The notes under the pieces: generated by a model
Seen by the model: the letters and a program-made list of their open reading frames with translations, nothing else
Told to the model about the DNA's origin: nothing
Database searches by the model: none
Translations under genes and position numbers: made by a program
In this document: positions 34,855 through 47,085 of the stretch, piece after piece
Position numbering within the stretch: position 1 is the stretch's first letter
How the letters are laid out: every line of letters begins with the position of its first letter
Source of the DNA: Sisyra terminalis
Taxonomy: Eukaryota; Arthropoda; Insecta; Neuroptera; Sisyridae
Direction of reading: 5' to 3'
Length of the DNA: 64,000 bases
Assembly: GCA_958496175.1 (NCBI GenBank)
Contig: OY292280.1
Location: 744,001 to 808,000 of the forward strand

Positions 34855-36010
34855 ACAAAGACCGTTATTTGCTGGTCACATAGAAGAAAGAATAGCTTTT
34901 GATACTCTATGGCATGAAGGGCTAATATACAAGCTAATTAAAATTAAATTCCTATGATACATTATAATAATAATATGGAGTTATCTCAAAGAGCGCCAAC
35001 TTTGAGTGCAAATCAAAAATAAAATGTCTAATAGCAGATTAATTAAGGCTGGAGTCCCTCAAGGATCCATTATGGGACCTATTCTATTTATTCTATCTGT
35101 AAATGATATCCCACCGACAACCGAAACTTTCCTTTGCCTATATACTAACGATACAGCAACTTTTGCATCCTGCTGGAGAGCTGATACAGTGGCCAACGGA
35201 ATAACCAAGGCCTTAAAAAGAATAATGATATTTTTTTTAAAAAATGGAAAATAAAGGCCAATGATAACAAAACTGAAGCTATCTTATTCACTAGAAGAAG
35301 ACCCAACAAGCATGAAAAAGGTATTAATAAATGGGAAAAATATAGAATGGGAAAAACAGTTAGATACTTGGGGATACAACTGGATTTTAGACTCAATTTT
35401 GCTGAATACATCAAACTATCTAAAAACAAATTAATGGCCCGAACTAATATCTTATATCCATTACTAAATAGACAACCAAGGCTGTCTACCAGCAATAAAT
35501 TAATAATTTATAAAACAGTACTCAGACCAGTGCTAAGATATGCATGTCCAGTCTGGAGTTTAGTAAGCAAAACCAAATATCTGACAATACAGAGTCCAAA
35601 ATAAATTCCTAAGAATGCTGGGAAACTTCCCAGTCAAATATAAGGTACACGATCTTCATGAGGAATTAAGGATACTACTGCTAGACTTATATATCCTCGC
35701 TTTGTCGCGAAAATTATACACAAATTGTAGAAGTGGGCCTAGCCAAATAATTAGAAGCATTAGGGGACTACACTCTCGATGAACTACTCCAAAAATACAG
35801 AAAATACAAACATAAAAGAATAAGACTTATGGTCTTGAAAGCAGGAACAATATTCGGGGTTTTTAAGAATTGCCATCTATTTTTCCCCAACTACAATATC
35901 GTAAATTAATCTCTATCCTAGATCAGGATCTACAGACGCTGCTTGGATGGTTTAATGGAAGGTGCATCACACTTAAAATTAAAAACAAAATGTAAACCAA
36001 AGTATTTGTA
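34855..36010 (+). mobile_element. decayed jockey-type non-LTR retrotransposon fragment
   Basis: Conceptual reading in several frames gives reverse-transcriptase motifs: AFDTLWHEGLIYKLIK, then AGVPQGSIMGPILFI, then LYTNDTATFAS where the catalytic YADD box is normally found. After it come GKTVRYLGIQLDFRL and a thumb-like LRPVLRYACPVW. Stop codons and frameshifts break it, and the box reads YTND. Both ends are lost. It is a dead 3' fragment. Confidence 0.75.
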
Positions 36011-37270
36011 TATTATAAGAGCAATAAATTTTATTTTATTTTTATAGGAGAAAGGATAGTGACGTTATATATGGGGAAGATTGTCTACTGAACAGTGAAC
36101 ATTTGAATACGATCGTAAAACACTGAAAGAACCCATGTTTTTTTTATCACACTATTCTATATTATCTTGAACCAAAATTTCAATGGTTTACTATGCTTAT
36201 AAGGAAGTCTATGTACTATATGGTAAGTTGAGTATCTTAAAAGAATGAATGAGAATAATTTGTATTAAATCTATTGTTATCTTTGCGTTTCAACAGTGGG
36301 CGTCATTTCCACAGTAGGGAACCATTGATAGTGCGTAATCCGGTACACACTTGATTGATTTTTTGATGATTTTTGGCAGCGCATTAAGTGAAGAATTCAA
36401 GATTTCAAGTCGTTTAATCTGAGACATCCTGTGTATAAAAGAAAATCGAAAACGTTGAGACGTAAATATTTTTTTTCGAAGGCAAAAATTAATTTCTATT
36501 TTGGTTCGTCTGAATTTTTCATATTTTTCCAATCCCCACTAATCAACAAGTATAGGCCAATTCAAATAAAAGTGCAGCAAACAAAAATACTTGTCCAAGG
36601 TCGTGAGTGGTTTTTTTTTTATTTCGTATTTATTTTTCTTGTGTGAATTTTTTGCGAAGCGACTCGATGGATTTTGTGGGAGCTGCTCGATTTTTTCGGA
36701 CCTGCCCCAAGATGTTTCGCCATGACAACGATTTAGGAATAGCGCGTGAAAGGTTTTTCTATTTTTGATGTTCGCCAATTATTATTGCCACGAAAAAACG
36801 ACGTCACCTTGAATTTTTAATTGCGATTCATCTTGACGCGACCTTTGCTCAAGTTCACACATCAACTTTCGGCTTTTCCAAACGTCCACTTCAAAATGCA
36901 ATCCTATTGTCTGCCCCACATTCTTACACCTTCGACTCCATAACAGCTTTTAATCACATCTATGCTGAGGCATTATTAAAATTTAAAAATAAATCATTTG
37001 TCATCCTTTCAATTTGATCATTTCATGTTTCAAAACATCCGGAAAAATTTTCTTTTAAAAACATATTTTCACCATTTTGCTTTGTTAAATGTCTAACCAA
37101 CCCGTTAGACGTATATGCGCTGCTGGTTGCATATACAACTCAAATTATTATATCCATACGTTATGCATTACTAGCCGATACTCGCATTTACGTCAGCGTA
37201 ACGTTGTTTTAAGTCAAAAATTTTTGATTAATTTAACTACGTACTACCAATACATATCTTAAGTATTCTA

Positions 37271-38503
37271 TTAGGCTGTTCGGAAAGTAATTTCGTTTCT
37301 TTTTTTGTGATAATGAAAGACAATTTTTGTATAGTGAATAAATATTTTTTTTAAATTATATACTGCCCATTCTGGTTCAACACCTTTTGCCATTTTTCTG
37401 ACTGTAGTATGATTTTTCACTAAAAATATTTTTGCTCTTTTTTAGCCGAAAACTAACCTTGGGGGATTTTTGACTTCCTCATTTGAAGTAAAGGTTTTAC
37501 CGCCTAAAAGATTTTGCAGTGGTCAAAATAGGGCTACCAATTCTCCAGTTTTAACCCGGAGACTCCAGAAAAAAAAATGTTTTCTTGACTCCATTTGACA
37601 AAAATGATTCTCCACGTTTTTTAATTGTAACAAAAAGCAAAATTTTTCACTATCCTCTTGCGATAATAATTGACTTTATAGTCACAGAAATATATATTTA
37701 TTATAATTAGGATATAGAATGAACCAGTAGAGCTTGTGAACGTTGTTATTTAGAATATTTGCTAAGTTTTTAAGATTTTACTGTTATATTGAATACAACT
37801 CTCCGGATTTTCTGTAATTTGAAATTGGTAACCCTAGGTCAAAATCAATAATAAATCGAAGGTGCCAGAATATGATGGGTATGGCAGTTTATACCATTCA
37901 AGTTGTAAAAACTTTTGGGAGGGCACAAACTTGTATGAGGTCAAATTTCTCCCCATAAAAACATAGGGAACCCATATAACAGGGTTCGAGGTTAATCCTT
38001 GGCCTTTCAAATGGGTCATTAACAATTGAATTTGGTAAATTTTATCTTTTACCGATCTCACGTACTGTTATTCACCGATTTGCATCAACTAATGATTTCA
38101 TTATGACTTTATCAGCTTCAACCGGTCTTCCAGACCATGATGCATTTTCGACATCAAAATTGTCGAATCGAAATTTTACAAACTAGTTTTGACACTGGCG
38201 TACTGTCAATACTTCTTCTGCATACACTTGAGCTAATTTTTTTGCTTGATTGAACAGAATTTTACCTTTTCTATAGTGAAAAAGTAATATATGAAGAAAA
38301 TTCTGGTTTTTGCTCTCCAGATTTAAAAGTTCACGAACCAAAAACTATGGCGTAGAATCACTTGAGCTTTTTCACATACAAGCCTTGCTATATGAGCTTT
38401 TAAAACATACAATGATTATACGGCTTAGTTATAAAATGAGTGCAAAAAAATACAATTAAATTTTTTGTCGGGAAAAAACGAAATTACTTTCAGAACAAAC
38501 CAA
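37271..38503 (-). mobile_element. degenerate mariner element interrupted by a MITE
   Basis: TIRs read TTAGGCTGTTCGGAAAGTAA at the left and, inverted, TTGGTTTGTTCTGAAAGTAA at the right, with TA duplications at 37269-37270 and 38504-38505. On the minus strand, transposase remnants include FDVENASWSGRPVEADKVI, QKFLQLEWYKLPYPSYS and, past the insertion, EKWQKVLNQNGQYII. Length without the insertion is about 917 bp against 1.25-1.3 kb for intact mariners, so part of the catalytic region is deleted. There are in-frame stops. Confidence 0.85.
37529..37836. mobile_element. hAT-type MITE inserted in mariner
   Basis: A 308-bp element with inverted ends TAGGGCTACCAA and TTGGTAACCCTA, flanked by an exact 8-bp duplication GGTCAAAA (37521-37528 and 37837-37844), the size typical of hAT transposition. 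Its removal restores the mariner transposase reading. It is related to the diverged copy at about 14277-14475. Confidence 0.88.
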
Positions 38504-39797
38504 TAGTTTCTTTTAGAACTAATACTGTTCAGGTCTTAGATATATAAAAGAAATATGGGTTTTATCATAATTATAGTATGAGTATTGAAAATGATTCACC
38601 TCTATCACATTTAGCAAATTCAAATAATTTGATAGTCGACATATTACCTACTTTATCAGTCAGACGAAGTCGCCAGTATCAGCTATTATCTATGCAACTA
38701 TTTCCATTAAATAAGTGTTATCTCACGAATCATACACAAATGAAATGGAATAATGTAATTACTTCTTAATTCTGTAAACTATCAATTTTATAGTTATATC
38801 GCTATACTATTGGAACAGTGATAAATAATAAAATAATGTAATTTTTAGTTTAAATGAAACAGAAACAAATGCTGGTTTCGAAATTGCCATTGATTGCTTT
38901 GTCAATATAATTTTTATCAAATCGCTATATGGAATTTTAGACAATGTGGAAAACATATCGACACATTACCGAATGAATTTCAATTAATTATTGATTGTAT
39001 ATTTTGTGGAACCTATAAATATTTTGCTGGAACAATGTTTATTATAGTGTGGTTTACGTTTACGTGAAAGCAACTAACATCTCTTGAGAAATTCTAAGAA
39101 TTATCTAGGACCCATTAGGATCCACATCCTAATTCTGTGTCCTCCAAAAATTGATATTTACAGAATTTACTTTTACTATTTATATATTTTTGTTTTGCTA
39201 CAGCTTTGAAATTATAACTGAAAATAGAACTAGAAAATATATTCTTGAGTCCTTGTTTCATTCATAATAGTGTATATGATATGGAAGAACAATAAGGGAT
39301 GAAAAAATTCAGCCATCGTGTGTGGTATCATTAAATAGATCTTTAAAAATAAATACAATAGGATTATAACAATTTTATTCGACTCTATAATTGGGGAGAC
39401 ATTCGCTTGGTAAGATGTGGACATTTTTTTCTTGCATGAAAAATTAAAACAATTCCCATATTTTCGGGTTTAAATTAATAAATTGATGTATAAAACTTTG
39501 TGAACATATTCAAAATAAATGTATGTAAGGTATAATTTTGATTTTTCTGACATTTAAGCGAATTACTTCATCTACTGTTGTGTTTTTATTTGCAAAGAAA
39601 GTCTCATAAATTGCTGTTTTGGGTGGTTTGGGGTAACATGTGTATGGTTTTCGGTATAAACCGTATAAACATACTTTGATTGTGGCTTTTTAAGGCCATT
39701 TAAAACGAGCGTTTTAAAGTATAAGAAAAAAAAAATATAAAAAAAAAACATGTTTCTACTAACATAAACGTATAGCTTTGACTTAAGTTTCCCGCGG

Positions 39798-39844
39798 CCC
39801 CCCTTACTCAAGCCCCCCGTTGGTCTGGGACCCCCGTGTCCCCC
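39798..39844 (-). other. four long G runs, possible G-quadruplex
   Basis: The minus strand carries four runs of five or six G (39840-39844, 39831-39835, 39813-39818, 39798-39803) separated by 4, 12 and 9 nt. It lies about 530 bp before the first visible cv-c exon. The overlapping open frame (39572-40024, minus) reads as a Gly/Lys-rich patch from the G runs and is not a convincing gene. Confidence 0.5.
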
Positions 39845-40376
39845 TTTTGACTTTAGACAACTTGTTGATTCTTTCATTGAATGAAGTGCGCGTATGAACT
39901 TTACGAAGTACTTATAAAAATGGAGACATTCAATCCATTGAGAAGTGGCCATAAATAGACCCATATAGACAAATTGATTGAAAAAGGTGATTTTCATAAA
40001 TGCTAGTAATTTGAGTGATATCAAATGATAATTGTTGCATATTTTTTTTTTATAAAATCGAACTTATTTTTCCTTAAAGTTTTCCAGTTTTATTACGTCA
40101 ACTTATCTGTCATACTTAAGTCATTTGCCATGTTTACACTCGCAACATAAGTCAATTTAAAGTCGATCGAATGATTCATTTTTGAAATTATTAAGATTAT
40201 TTAATCAAACAATTTTAATTTGATAGTAAAATGTGCTGATATGCTATTGCGTCATGTTTTCATAGTAAAGTGACTGAGCTGTTTAGTTTCTATCGAGAAA
40301 AGTGAATTAGAAAAGTTTTCCTACTATGTTTACATGCGTCGATGGTACTTGAGGATTTTTTTTTTTTGAATTTTAG

Positions 40377-41474
40377 AGGATGCAACAGGGAAATTTGAAT
40401 GGAAATGATCCAACCCCTCGTTTACATCAGACAAATACACCGTTGCAGTATGGCAGCTTGCCGGTGGGATTAGCACCCTCTGACGCCGTCGTCCAATCTA
40501 TTCGATTGCGACGTGCAGGAAGTGAATGGCTCTGCGATAATGGAAAGAGTTTTCTTCGAACAGCCGACACACGGAAGTCGCGACGTCGACGAGCTCAAGT
40601 CACCGAAGATGGTCTTGTTATAACTAAAGTTGAGGTAACTTCCACCAAATCGAAGCCCCAAGTTATTCCACACGATACCCATACCTGCTTAAGAGAGAAT
40701 TCTGCTTTGGAAGGCCTAAAAATCGTTTTCTTACTATTTCAATATATATTTCAAGGTTCTAGAAACTTATTCTAAGCATTTTCGATGATATACGATAATA
40801 TTCCTCCTAAAAAAGAAAAAAACTTGAATACCGTTGAATTGCTTCTTAGCTTCAAAATACCACGTTGAATTTCATACAGTGATCGTATTGAACGTTGATG
40901 CAGTTTTCTTAATGTGAATCTCCAAATTATTTGCGAAATACCAAATCAAGTTATGTGCAGCGTCCCTCTTTTCTTAATTTCCAATATCGAGGTTCCTCAT
41001 AGAATAAATATAAATACAAATATTTTTTATTATCTTTACTAATCTTGTTTGGTCATTTTGGTTGTTTCCCATCCACAATATTCTCATTAAATTACTTACG
41101 AATGTCAAAGTTGTTAATAATATTTTTTTCTGTTTAGCCTGAACTTCGGCAATGTATTCTTCCAGTAGACATGCATAATTACGAAAGTAGCGTTCTGAAC
41201 GATCTCGATAGTCCGGAATTGTCTACTGAAACTTCCAGTAGTGATGATTTGGCAAAAAAGGAGTCGGAGTCTTCGTACATCTGGCAACGTGTGAAATTAA
41301 AACCGAGAACACGACCTTTAGCAGGATTGTCATGCGGACAGTTGCATATGTTACGAAAGTTAGCCAATATCAAACTTAAAACAATTTTGGAGGAGTGTTG
41401 CCCTACGTGTCACACAGGCTGGAGTTGGGAACTTCCCAAATTAAAAAAACGAATCAAACCATCGGATTTCAAAG
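40377..41474 (+). CDS. cv-c: cv-c exons 1-2 (visible): linker before RhoGAP
   Basis: Exon 40377-40634 follows a TTTTAG acceptor, so a 5' exon exists upstream. It includes SIRLRRAGSEWLCDNGKSFL and KSRRRRAQVTEDG. Exon 41138-41474 has a Ser/Glu-rich part, YIWQRVKLKPRTRPLAGLS and a Cys/Trp segment (CCPTCHTGWSWELPK). It ends in phase 1 before the 1.6-kb intron. No SAM domain is visible. Confidence 0.85.
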
Positions 41475-44400
41475 GTTTAATGCTCTAATTAATTACATAT
41501 AAAATAAATGTTTCTCATAAAAATTACGATTAGAAACAATTAATAAAACTACTAACTTACTTATTTCGGTAAACTATCTAATATTATTTAGTGATGTCTA
41601 ACAAACCCACAAGAAGGGGTTACTTGTCAGTATGTACATCAAGAACGGCAAAACTAATTTTAATGAAATTTGGTATTTAGACAACACCTGGTGTATCACA
41701 AAATATAGAATAAATTTAATTGTGAGGGAATAGTAAAGGAAGATATTCCCTTTAACAAAGGATAAGGAAAGATTTAATTTTATATGGGTCTTTAAAAAGC
41801 AATAAGAGAGTAAATTTAAGTAACATTAAAAGGAGTTTCTTGTAATTTTTTTACTTCAACTAAATTCCTGCTATTTAAAGTGTAAAATTCGTTTATTTAA
41901 AATATAAGTGAAGACAATAGCCCCTCGGTCGATTTTCCCTTAGAATTGAAGTATTTATATAGATCTTCGTTTGTTCGTTTTTGCATTGTTATATTTTTTA
42001 AAAGAAAAAGCCAACAATATAAAAAAATGACTTTCGTGACAACAAGCACACCATTATGTTCCACCGCTTAAATATGGAATATTAAGACACCTATGGGAAA
42101 TTGAAAGCGGTAATTTCTATTCACACAAATAAATATCACAATAATTAATGTTCGATATATTATGAAGTTTGTAGTCTGATTAATAAAAAATAAAATTCAT
42201 CCGAACGGCGAGTGCTTCAGAAGCCAAGTGTGTGTTTCGTTTATTTTTGTAAATTTGCAACATTGAAACCGATGTTGGAAAGTTTAAATCGCTAAACTTT
42301 TACTTATTGTCGTTTGTTCAAGAAGAATTGATGCTTGTTCGTTCCTAGATATTAATATTTCTCAAATTAAAAACTAATGTTATTTCAAGTGACTAGTGAT
42401 TTAATGATCACAAACAGTTACTGTGTTCTGTCGTTTGCTGGTAGATGGCGGGGCGTGGGATCAGCATTGTTAATGAAATCAAATAATTCTATTGTTGTAA
42501 TTTTTTCTCGAATTTATGGAAATCAACGAGATATTTACACTAATGATCATTAGAAATAATTGATTTTTTTTCTGTGGTTAATATGTGCTCAATAATATCT
42601 GCTATATGGAATTGCACATACACTTCTAAAGGTTATTTAAGTAGGTAAATAAATGACAAATCAAATAGATGTTCTAAAATACTAGATGAGATAAAAAAAT
42701 TAATACATTTCCATATGAAACATTATTTATTAATGTATTTGAATTATAAGATTTGATTAACAATACCGATTACACGTTTCGTAATCTATCGGCAAACAAT
42801 GGAATATAGCAACTTAAATTTAATACGAACAAATGAAGATCTTTAGGAATACATTAACTCCAAGGGAAAAAACCGTATTTAAAAATGAGGGGCTACCTTT
42901 AGACTCTTATTTATTTGAATTTGTTTATGTTTTTATAAAAGAGTTAAGAACAAACGAATGAGTAAAGAACATTTTGAAAAATCAAAATTCGAGGGTTAAT
43001 TTTCGGGAGCTCATTTTTTGGCAGTAAAACTAAACATAAACACTATCGATACAATAAAGTGTATAATTTCAATTGTTGATTGTCGTTAATTGTTGTAGAT
43101 AAGAACGTGTTTGGTGTTCCATTGTCGATTTTGTTGCAACGAAACGGAAAATCGTTGCCTAATGCAATTTGTGAGGCGTTTAGTTGGCTAAGAATGAACG
43201 CAATGGATCAAGTTGGTTTGTTTCGAAAATCTGGAGTTAAGTCTCGAATTCAGAAATTGAAGACTATGGTCGAAAACAATCAAATCGATTTTCGAGATCA
43301 ACAAGCGTACGACGTTGCCGATATGCTGAAACAATTTTTCCGAGAACTTCCTGAAGTTCTTCTTACCAACAAACTATCGGAAACTCTCATTTTGATATTC
43401 CAATGTACAATCTGATAGTGTAACGTTATTTGTGATTAATTTTTGGTTAATAATTGGTTTTAGATGTTCCGATTGAGTATCGAGCAGAGGCCGTGCGGTG
43501 GGTGTTGCTATTGCTTCCTGACGAAAATTCTGAGGTTCTTCAAGTGCTTTTGGATTTGTTGCACGATGTCGCACAACATTCCGATGTAAATCAAATGACC
43601 ACGAGCAACCTCGCGGTTTGTTTGACTCCAACTTTATTCCATTTCCGAAATGTAATGAGTTCAAATAATATTGGAACTCCAAGTCCACAAGAATTGGCCG
43701 ATAATCGAGCTGCCCACGAATGTCTTCAACACTTTATCATCAACAACACTGAACTATTCACAGTAAACATTTCCCACCATAAAACTATTTAAAGAGAAAA
43801 CTATTTTTATTATTTTCTTTTAGATTACCATCGATTTGGTGGTTCAATGTCATTTCAATTATTTAGAGGATGCAAATCCGGTGAAGCTTTCGAACTTGGG
43901 GTCAAGTTTGAACCAAGACTGGAGAGCTTATCAGGAATCTTGTATGACAGCATTGTTGAAAGTTGCTCGAGAAAAGTAAGAATTTAAATTTTGAAGTTTC
44001 ATTGACCAAATATTTAGCTAAATTCTTAACGATGGATTCAAAATTGTTTTACTGTACAATTTACTGTTCATTAAAAAACATTTTTTTTTTTATAGGAGTA
44101 CAGGCTGGGTGAATGTTTACAACCCTTATCGGCCTCATATCGAATTATCGTATAAAAAAGTCGGGGATGCTCATCCATTGGACTTATGGCGAGCCTCTGC
44201 TGAAGTTGAAGCACCACCTAGTGAAGTGTTGCGTTGTATTCTCAACGAACGACCCATTTGGGATGATTCTTGCATTTCTGTAAATGTTGTGGAAAAATTA
44301 GACCCGGATGCTGATGTTTTCCAATATGTGTGTACTTACGGAGGAATAAAACCGTTGTACAATCGCGATTTTTGTGTCTTAAGGTTAGTCTTTGATAGAT

Positions 44401-45144
44401 TATACTTTGACCAAAAGGGTATTCACGTAATACCTCGTAATACTTCTTCGGTATAGTTAAAATAATGTTTTCAATCCACTGCCGTAGCCTCTTACGGTAG
44501 TGCTTAAACTGGCACACCAGTTAGTAGTAGTTTGTGATAACTAAGAGGTCTGAAGTCACTCGCTAACGATTAGCGAGCAACTTCCTACTGTAGCAACGGC
44601 ATCATATTGTATAAAGAAGTATAACTTCAAAAATATGCGAAATTTGTCAATATTAAAGCTAATTATAGTTACATAATCACCAAAAATGTTTCAAATACTT
44701 TTCTGGAGCAGACTTTTCATAACTATCATACGTCAACCTTTCACAACCACTGAAAATTAAAAACTTCTTTTATTGTTCTCTTCTTTTTTTTTTTTTGGCA
44801 GAACGTGGAAAACTCAATTGCAAAGATCTGCATGTATGATTGTCGAAACTTCTGTTGAGCATCCACAGGCACCGTTAACTCCCGGCGCTGTTCGAGGATT
44901 AGTTCTTGCCTCTAGGTACCTTATCGAGCCTTGCGGTTCGGGAAAATCACGGATTCTATATCTCTCCCGCATGGATATCAAGTAATACTTTTTAAATTGT
45001 TAATCTATTGATTTAATTGGTTTTTATTACAGAGGAAAAACGTTAGAATGGTACAAACACCACGGTCACATTTACAGCATTCACTTAGATCGCATTTCCA
45101 AGGCTTTTAAGCGCAGTACCACCGGACCTGAGAGCAAAGTCTAA
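40377..45144 (+). CDS. cv-c: crossveinless-c / DLC-family RhoGAP with START domain (3' part or short isoform)
   Basis: Plus-strand exons: 40377-40634 (ATG at 40380), 41138-41474, 43099-43404, 43464-43762, 43824-43975, 44096-44383, 44802-44981, 45033-45144. They total 1929 nt from the ATG (642 residues), in phase throughout. Residues about 1-197 are Ser-rich with a basic patch (RKSRRRRAQ). About 198-395 is RhoGAP with the arginine finger in GLFRKSG (Arg about 240). About 420-635 is a START lipid-binding domain. In the family (DLC1, STARD8/13, Drosophila Cv-c) it accelerates GTP hydrolysis by Rho-type GTPases at junctions and actin structures. Family members usually also have an N-terminal SAM domain, not found here, so upstream exons may exist or this is a SAM-less isoform. 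Confidence 0.93.
41475..43098 (+). other. cv-c intron before the RhoGAP exon
   Basis: 1.6 kb of AT-rich sequence without recognised repeats or open frames of interest. A patch near 42190-42480 is slightly richer in GC (CGAACGGCGAGTGC, GATGGCGGGGCGTGG). It might be an internal promoter for a short isoform, but nothing else supports that. Confidence 0.4.
43099..43762 (+). CDS. cv-c: cv-c RhoGAP domain exons
   Basis: Exon 43099-43404 has FGVPLSILLQRNGKSLP and the arginine-finger motif GLFRKSGVKSRIQKL, then the KQFFRELPEVLLTNKL core. Exon 43464-43762 has VPIEYRAEAVRWVLLLLP, HDVAQHSDVNQMTTSNLA and CLTPTLF with the conserved Asn and Pro of RhoGAPs. Catalytic residues appear intact. Confidence 0.95.
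43824..45144 (+). CDS. cv-c: cv-c START domain exons
   Basis: Four exons (43824-43975, 44096-44383, 44802-44981, 45033-45144). They include GWVNVYNPYRPHIELSYKK, LDLWRASAEVEAPPSEVL, VFQYVCTYGGIKPLYNRDF, the SVEHPQAPLTPGAVRGLVL strand and ILYLSRMDIKGKTLEWY, a close fit to the DLC-family START. The protein ends with a basic Ser/Thr tail. Stop at 45142-45144. Confidence 0.95.
44450..44628 (+). mobile_element. family B MITE in a cv-c intron
   Basis: Shares TTTTCAATCCACTGCCGTAGCC and the right end TGTAGCAACGGCATCATATT followed by GAAGTATAACTTC with the full copy at 46577-46781. The left terminus is worn (about 44450). It sits between the exons ending 44383 and starting 44802. Confidence 0.72.
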
Positions 45145-45392
45145 TCGAAACACGTGGAAAGTTTTTGAAATCAATTCACGGGCATTTATTGATTATGTTT
45201 GTTTTCGGTATTTGATACGGGTAATTGCTTCAATAATGAGATAGTAAAACCAAAATTTTTCAAAGAGAAAATCCAGTCAGTGCTAATAGAATAATTATTT
45301 TGAAAAAACATTCCCTTATTGTATTAAAAATCGGAGGTTTTTTCAATTTGTTGAAAATGGTGCTCTTATTTTAGCACAATTAGTTATAATCA

Positions 45393-45398
45393 AATAAA
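45393..45398 (+). terminator. candidate cv-c polyadenylation signal
   Basis: AATAAA about 250 bp after the cv-c stop. Further AATAAA hexamers lie downstream (about 46191 and 46315), so the true end is unsettled. Confidence 0.35.
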
Positions 45399-46344
45399 CG
45401 ACTTAATTATATAAGCGACATTATCATTTGTATTATTAAAAACAAATGAATGTTCAATGCAATTATATTGGATATAATCAAACAAATATATTTGTTAATA
45501 TTAAATATTCAATACAGTGCCAACGATTCGATTTGTTGAACTGCATTGAACCCTCCATTATGTGGATTTCAAAATCCAGTTCGTCAAAAGTCCCTTCTAC
45601 ATCACAATCGTAAAGTATTTAAAAAGAAAATCCAAAGCTCTTAACAATTATTATCAAAATAATATTTAACCTGTAACTTATGATATTCATCACACAAATT
45701 GTTATTATTTTTTTCTTAATTTTATTTGTATAATAATCCAGTCAATTTGAAATGGGAAATAGGGCCCCAAATTGGAATCAACCACTTGTAAAAGACTTAC
45801 AATATTTGTCACATATTACAGTTAGAATTATTAATAGAAATTATATGACTCGCAATCAAGACTGACAAAAGAAAGGAATTTTATAGTCTTTTACAAAAAT
45901 TCTAAAGAATTACCGGAGGCCAATGACTGGACTAACAATATATTTAGTCAATTTACAACCAAACAAAATAATTTTAATTGTAAAAATTCAATTGAATCTT
46001 TTTAATAAGAAATTAATTTACATAAAAGATTTGCTTGAATTTTTTTAGGTTTTACTTAATTTTATAAATATAATTGTATAAATTGATGAAATAACGTTAA
46101 ATTAATTCTATACGTAAAGTCTTATATAAAGATGAAATATTTTATAAAATTTTTACAAGATTTATGTATCATTTATAAAGCTAATAAAGTTTTAACGGTT
46201 TTTTAAGTATTTTGTTTTGGTTATCATTCCTTGCAAATTTTTTTCCAACAACCCTTATTTGTTGTTGTATAATACATATATCAACATCTTTAATAGATTG
46301 TTGCATTAGATAAATAAAAGGGATTTTTTTTTTTTTTTGACAGC

Positions 46345-46510
46345 CATGACAATTTTTTAAATTGTTATTTATTGCCGCTCTATAACTATTAAGGTGTTTA
46401 GCAACTCTAGGGTTAACAAAAATCCGTAATCGAGAAATATTGAAAATTTGCTCGATACAAGGATCGAACCCAAATTGGTTTTTCCCATGGCAATTTTATG
46501 GTAGGTTTTT
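46345..46510 (-). mobile_element. SINE family S copy
   Basis: On the minus strand the B box GGGTTCGATCCTTG (46458-46471) leads into the same body as the 22316-22490 copy: TATCGAGCAAATTTTCAAT, TTCTCGATTACGG, AACCCTAGAGTTG and GAGCGGCAATAAATAAC. The head 5' of the B box is diverged. Confidence 0.65.
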
Positions 46511-46576
46511 TGACGTAGACACAAATATGTTTATCTTGTTTTCAGTACATGAATACCGTTGCAAAACCAATTTTTT

Positions 46577-46781
46577 GAAGTTATACTTCTTTAGCAACAA
46601 AATATGATGCCGTTGCTACAGTAGGACCGAGTTTATCAATTGTTCAAACCGAGTTTATCCTTTCATACCTTTTAATTATCACAAACTATTAATAACTGAT
46701 GTACCATTTCAGGCACTACTGGAAGATGCTATAGCAGTGGATTAAAAACTTTTTTTAATTACTACAAATAAGTATAACTTC
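46577..46781 (-). mobile_element. family B MITE, complete copy
   Basis: 205 bp bounded by inverted GAAGTTATACTT and AAGTATAACTTC. The interior includes, on the minus strand, TTTAATCCACTGC and CTACTGTAGCAACGGCATC. Related copies lie at 44450-44628 and 50476-50930, with a right part at 26290-26630. Confidence 0.75.
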
Positions 46782-47079
46782 TCTCGTGCGTACATAAGTG
46801 CACATACCGTTTTTTTTATACTTTTTGTAGAGGGCGCCAACTTGCTTAAATCAGTGCTTCGAAAATTGATTTTTGTGATACCCGCAATAATATCAAAACT
46901 GTGAATCTGAAACTAAAAACTCAAACAACATTTTCAAATAGACATAATGATCTTAATCGCCATCTACAATCAATCTTTAAAAATGCTACAGTCAATTTGT
47001 ACACCTTATTTTGTAGAAGATAACTAAGATAATTAAGTCTAAGTTTTCCTACAAAAGAATATATTTTAAAAAACTTGTC

Positions 47080-47085
47080 TTTATT
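47080..47085 (-). terminator. candidate polyadenylation signal of the KDM7-like gene
   Basis: The minus strand reads AATAAA about 560 bp after the stop; another lies at 47101-47106. This is a weak call in AT-rich DNA. Confidence 0.25.

Larger units (their letters stand above)
33261..40376. other. intergenic region between cnc and cv-c (divergent)
   Basis: About 7 kb of AT-rich DNA with a decayed non-LTR fragment (34855-36010), a GC-richer patch (36640-36900), a mariner copy interrupted by a MITE (37271-38503) and a cluster of long C runs (39798-39844). Open frames such as 33593-33883, 34256-34564 and 39572-40024 lack domains. Upstream cv-c exons could lie here but none is recognisable. Confidence 0.6.

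Noticed and set aside
37834..38061. Independent 75-codon gene on the minus strand
   Set aside because: It is the mariner transposase remnant (QKFLQLEWYKLPYPSYS), ending at the MITE insertion.
39572..40024. A 150-codon minus-strand frame with a Gly/Lys-rich segment
   Set aside because: The Gly-rich part is produced by the G runs at 39798-39844. The rest looks like AT-rich noise.
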